Shown: one piece after another, positions 60,709 through 64,000 of the stretch | Layout of the letters: each line of letters begins with the position of its first letter | Numbering within the stretch: position 1 is the stretch's first letter | Assembly: GCA_015501585.1 (NCBI GenBank) | Contig: JADNRY010000013.1 | Coordinates: forward strand, 581,723 to 645,722 | Reading direction: 5' to 3' | DNA: 64,000 nucleotides | Origin: Rhodocollybia butyracea | Taxonomy: Eukaryota > Basidiomycota > Agaricomycetes > Agaricales > Omphalotaceae | The notes under the pieces: generated by a model | What the model was told of the DNA's origin: nothing | Databases searched by the model: none | Seen by the model: only the letters and a program-made list of their open reading frames with translations | Translations under genes and position numbers: made by a program

Positions 60709-63700
60709 TTACGAGCGCAATGAAGCAGCAATGGGAAGGGAACTAGAAGGAGTGAGGACACCATTGACGTTGTTGATGTTCCCATAGAGCACGTTGGCAA
60801 GCGCTTCCGTCCCAGGATGCAGTTTCAACACAAGTCCTTGATCGACAACATACTCCATATACCTTCGCCAACTCTCAGCACCTTTCCCGACTCTCGCCAC
60901 ACCGTCGCTTGAACGCGCACTTTTGCCTTGTTGGAGCGTGTTCATGCTACCAACGACAAAAAGACCTCGTTTGGCTCGTGTTAGACCGACATTTAATCGT
61001 CTACGATCTGCGAGAAAGCCAATGTATCCTCCAGAGTTGTTCCGCACGGTAGAGAAAATAATGACTTCTTTTTCTCGACCTTCAAAGCCATCGACGGTCT
61101 TGATCTCGATATTGGTAAGTTGCATGGCACGGTGCTCGCCGAGAACGGCATTGAAACGTTGACGATACTTGGGATCCGTATTGAAGAGTTTTGTCAGGAG
61201 GGATATCTGTGCAACGTATGGAGCGATGATTCCGATATCTTGTCCTCGAAGATTCTAATTAAGCATAAGATACACCAAGGAGCTTATGAGTTCAATGCAC
61301 AGATACACACGTCATTTTTCAACAACAAATCCTCTACCACACTGGCCACGATATGCGCTTCACTCCAATTGACTCGACTTTTTGACTTGGCACTCTCGGT
61401 TCCAGAGTGATCCAAAAAGATCACCGAGGGTCTCGTCGATGTTCGGACTTCACCATCAGCCAATTTTTCTCTCAAGTCCGTTAGGCCGTTAGCGAGTATG
61501 CTGGGAGGAAGCAACGTGGGAGATATATTCGGGGGCATGAGCCTTGAAGTAACGTTTCCAAATGTATCAGCTGTTCCATCCAAGAGAGAACTGTTATAAA
61601 ATTCGAGGGACGGAAAGTGGGATATGGCGGGGTGCATCCGGTATTGAGTGTTGAGCATTGTCGAAGGAACAACTGTTGAAGGGAATGAAATTAGATGTTG
61701 TAGTAGGTTGTAGTAGGTAAGATGTAACCCTCACCTCCTTCCAATGTCAATCGCTCAAAGAGACTTATAGCTAACCCCTTCGACTGAGCTTCAGGACTGG
61801 TGATGACTGGAGGCAACTGTTTGTGATCGCCAATGAGAGCTAGATGTCGAGACTGGTAGATAGAATGAGTATTAGAAAAAGGCCAACGATAGGAATACCC
61901 ACCCCTTTCATGAGTGGTATCAATGATGCCGGCTCCGTCGACATAGAAGCCTCATCAAGGAAAACGACCGGGAAGTCGACGATGTTCAATGCTGCTGAAG
62001 CCGATGTAATGCATGTTGTGCAGATCTGCGGAGGTACGCATAATCGAGATTAAGACCGTCCAAATGGGGAAATACGTTGAACGATCGAGTCATACACACA
62101 CCGAGTATGCGCGGGAAGATGAATCGTCACCACGTTCAAGTCGTGGGGACATTGAGTCAGGAATGAGGAAGCGGAGATGAAATCGAGAACAGAAATGGAG
62201 AAAGATTGCAATAAAAATGAGTGAATAGTTTTAGTCTAGACGATCGAAAGCACTTACCACATCAGCGTTGTTCACAATTTCCCGTGTTATTTCCTGCTCC
62301 AAGCCATAGCTCTTCTTCTTCACCGCACCAAGAGCTCTACCTTTTTGAGCGACATCGTCCAGCATCCTATTCCTCATCTCCACTTCTCTCTGGGATAGGA
62401 TCTTCCCTTTCGCCTCCGCCAATTTCCTTATCTTCCCATGAAGCTCTTTGATGTCGTCAGTGATTTTTTTCGCCCTCTTCTCTAATTCCAGATATTCTGG
62501 GTATCTGGGGTGATGCTGGAGTTGGTATTCCAAGGTCCATTGATTTAGATTTGCGCGAGATGGATCGGCTGAGTTTATAGACTTGCCCGCCCCAGCAGTG
62601 GAAGCAGCACGTAGAGGTTTGAGGCCCGCTTTAGCGAGTCCTTCGACGAGGTTATCGACAGCGACATTAGTGTAGGTACACACGAGAAGTGGTTGAGGAA
62701 CTCGAAAAATGATTTTGAGGAGTTTGACGGTGGAAATAATCGTTAGCGTCTTCCCTGTTCCTGGAGGCTGCTTTGCGTGATTAGAAGGGAAAATAAAGTC
62801 GACGAGGAAAGTGCTTACGCCCTGGATCAAACTAATCTTTTGTCCAATCATCATCGCCATTGCTCGTTTTTGACTCTCGTTCATACGGTCAAGCTCTTTG
62901 AATTCTGGGTCTCCCTCGATGACCACAGGATTCGGATTTGAATACCTGGTTGCCCATGAGTGAATCAACATGTTATCCGAAAACACCCCATTGTTGCCAT
63001 CAAGGGCGGCGAATCCAGGGCTCGACTTCTCATCTTCGACTCTGAACCCTGCGGTAGGCAAAGATTTTGAGGGAGAGGACGAGATATGCTCAGGAAGATA
63101 CCCATGCTCGAGTACGTTCCGTTCAACATAATCAACATCATCTGGTTCTTGCAGAGCTGTATGCGCTTGCAGACCCTCTGAAGGCTCAAAAGACCGAAGT
63201 AGGATGTTACGGAGATGAGTACCATCGAGGATATATTCTCGTTCACGTTGGTTTGCATACCGTCCTGGAACTGGTGGAGGCAGGAATATCCCGGCATCTT
63301 CTTGGTCTTGGACGTCGGAAGCGAATGAATCTATAGACTTGCGCATAAGCTCAAAGACATAGTCGCTCTGGGTTAAGTCTAATCTCCATCCAGATGAGTC
63401 ACTTGTGTGAGATGGAAGGTCAAGCTCGAAACTGCGGTCTGGGAAGGAAATGTAAGACTAGTGGATGTGCTGGAAAGAACAGAGCCACGAGAGGGTTCTT
63501 CTTTCAATGGATCGATGCGAGACAATAGTACACGGGTGCCATTTCTGGGGTGGAAATCAGTATCATATTGAGGTTGTTAAGTGTTCACATACGCAAACTT
63601 GTGTTCTGGTAGGTGTAGCCCAGGTCCGAGAGAAAAAGACGCCATGGGTTTGCCAAACCTTGTTCCATCCAACCAGTATCCGGCAAGCCCTGTCAAGGTG

Positions 63701-64000
63701 AATCCTTCATCTTCTTAATTTTGGGAGGAGACCAGGGTACTGAGACGTTCTCGGATACCACACTTTCCTCTTGATCCTGCTCATACTTCAAGAGTGGCAG
63801 AAAACTAGATAAGAAATAGATGAACATGGACAAAACAGATGAGTTAGCAAGCATAGACGTACTGGGCTTTGTAGGCTTCCAAGGCTGCATGATATGAGTC
63901 ACTAGATATCAATGGATTTGGCGGTGCTCTGACACGCTTGATGAGTGACTTGGACTTGTTGTCTTTCAACTCTAGTTGGACGACGCGCGAGGACGCGAAG
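60709..64000 (-). CDS. Upf1-like superfamily 1 helicase (N-terminus cut by window edge)
   Basis: ATP-dependent RNA or DNA helicase of the SF1B/Upf1 type. Motifs in order: Q-motif region NESQKRAMAMMIGQKISLIQ, Walker A GPPGTGKT (split by an intron at about 62772-62818), LLVCTYTNVAVDNLVEGLAK (Ia), VVFLDEASMSTEPASLIPL (II), LIGDHKQLPPVITSPEA (III), MLNTQYRMHPAISHFPSLEF (IV), VDGFEGREKEVIIFSTVRN (V) and RLNVGLTRAKRGLFVVG (VI). The N-terminal half is disordered to moderately conserved (DAGIFLPPPVPGRYANQRER). A coiled-coil insert lies between Ia and II (LELEKRAKKITDDIKELHGK). It ends TPSSSLPIAASLRS at 60709. The frame appears intact. It is not Upf1 itself by motif V; the exact orthologue is unclear. 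Confidence 0.87.

Overview
The window is nuclear DNA of a filamentous basidiomycete, most likely an agaricomycete. Genes are close together on both strands and almost all are cut by many short GT-AG introns of about 45-70 nt. Protein families match (BiP ending in HDEL, Hap5, Spc25, the INO80 PAPA-1/HIT subunit, Cnn_1N protein, agaric-type F-box proteins and a CNH-domain protein). I saw no rRNA, tRNA, CRISPR array, virus or transposon.

Layout. 1-5 kb: FAD monooxygenase (cut by the left edge), aquaporin and SRP14, all on minus. 5-9 kb: SPC25 and the ER chaperone BiP/Kar2. 9-12.3 kb: a GH3 N-acetylglucosaminidase-like gene (minus) and ribosomal protein S13. 12.7-24.1 kb, all plus: a long coiled-coil spindle-pole protein, an INO80 subunit, signal peptidase subunit SPC3 and a VHS-domain protein. 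24.4-36.3 kb: gene debris, a large F-box protein, the divergent pair HAP5 / hnRNP-like RRM protein, and an unusual protein joining an agaric-specific region to a CNH domain. 37.7-39 kb: a broken agaric-type gene. 39.7-48.3 kb: ADE6 (FGAM synthase), SRAP/HMCES, eIF5A and a two-LIM protein. 49.5-56.3 kb: PIH1, a frameshifted DAHP synthase, a frameshifted SAP-domain membrane protein and a small secretory protein. 57-64 kb: a RanBP2-type zinc-finger protein, a small ORF and an Upf1-like SF1 helicase (cut by the right edge).

Most genes are housekeeping and do not form a pathway cluster. SRP14, SPC3 and BiP all serve protein entry into the ER, and ADE6 and DAHP synthase serve purine and aromatic amino acid synthesis. 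Several promoters carry readable elements: UPR-like sites and a TATA box at BiP, two TGACTC elements at DAHP synthase, a CCAAT box between HAP5 and its neighbour, and GATA-type repeats at three promoters.

Two things deserve attention. First, several genes need very small exons to restore conserved domains: 8, 12 and 21 nt in the LIM gene, 16, 25 and 35 nt in RRM1, 10 nt in the INO80 subunit and 22 nt in the monooxygenase. Second, many reading frames are broken by single-base indels, densest between 50.7 and 55.4 kb. Conserved residues and splice sites survive around these breaks, which favours uncorrected sequence error over true pseudogenes. Only reads or RNA can decide. Splice sites here were read by eye, so exon ends may be off by a few bases.
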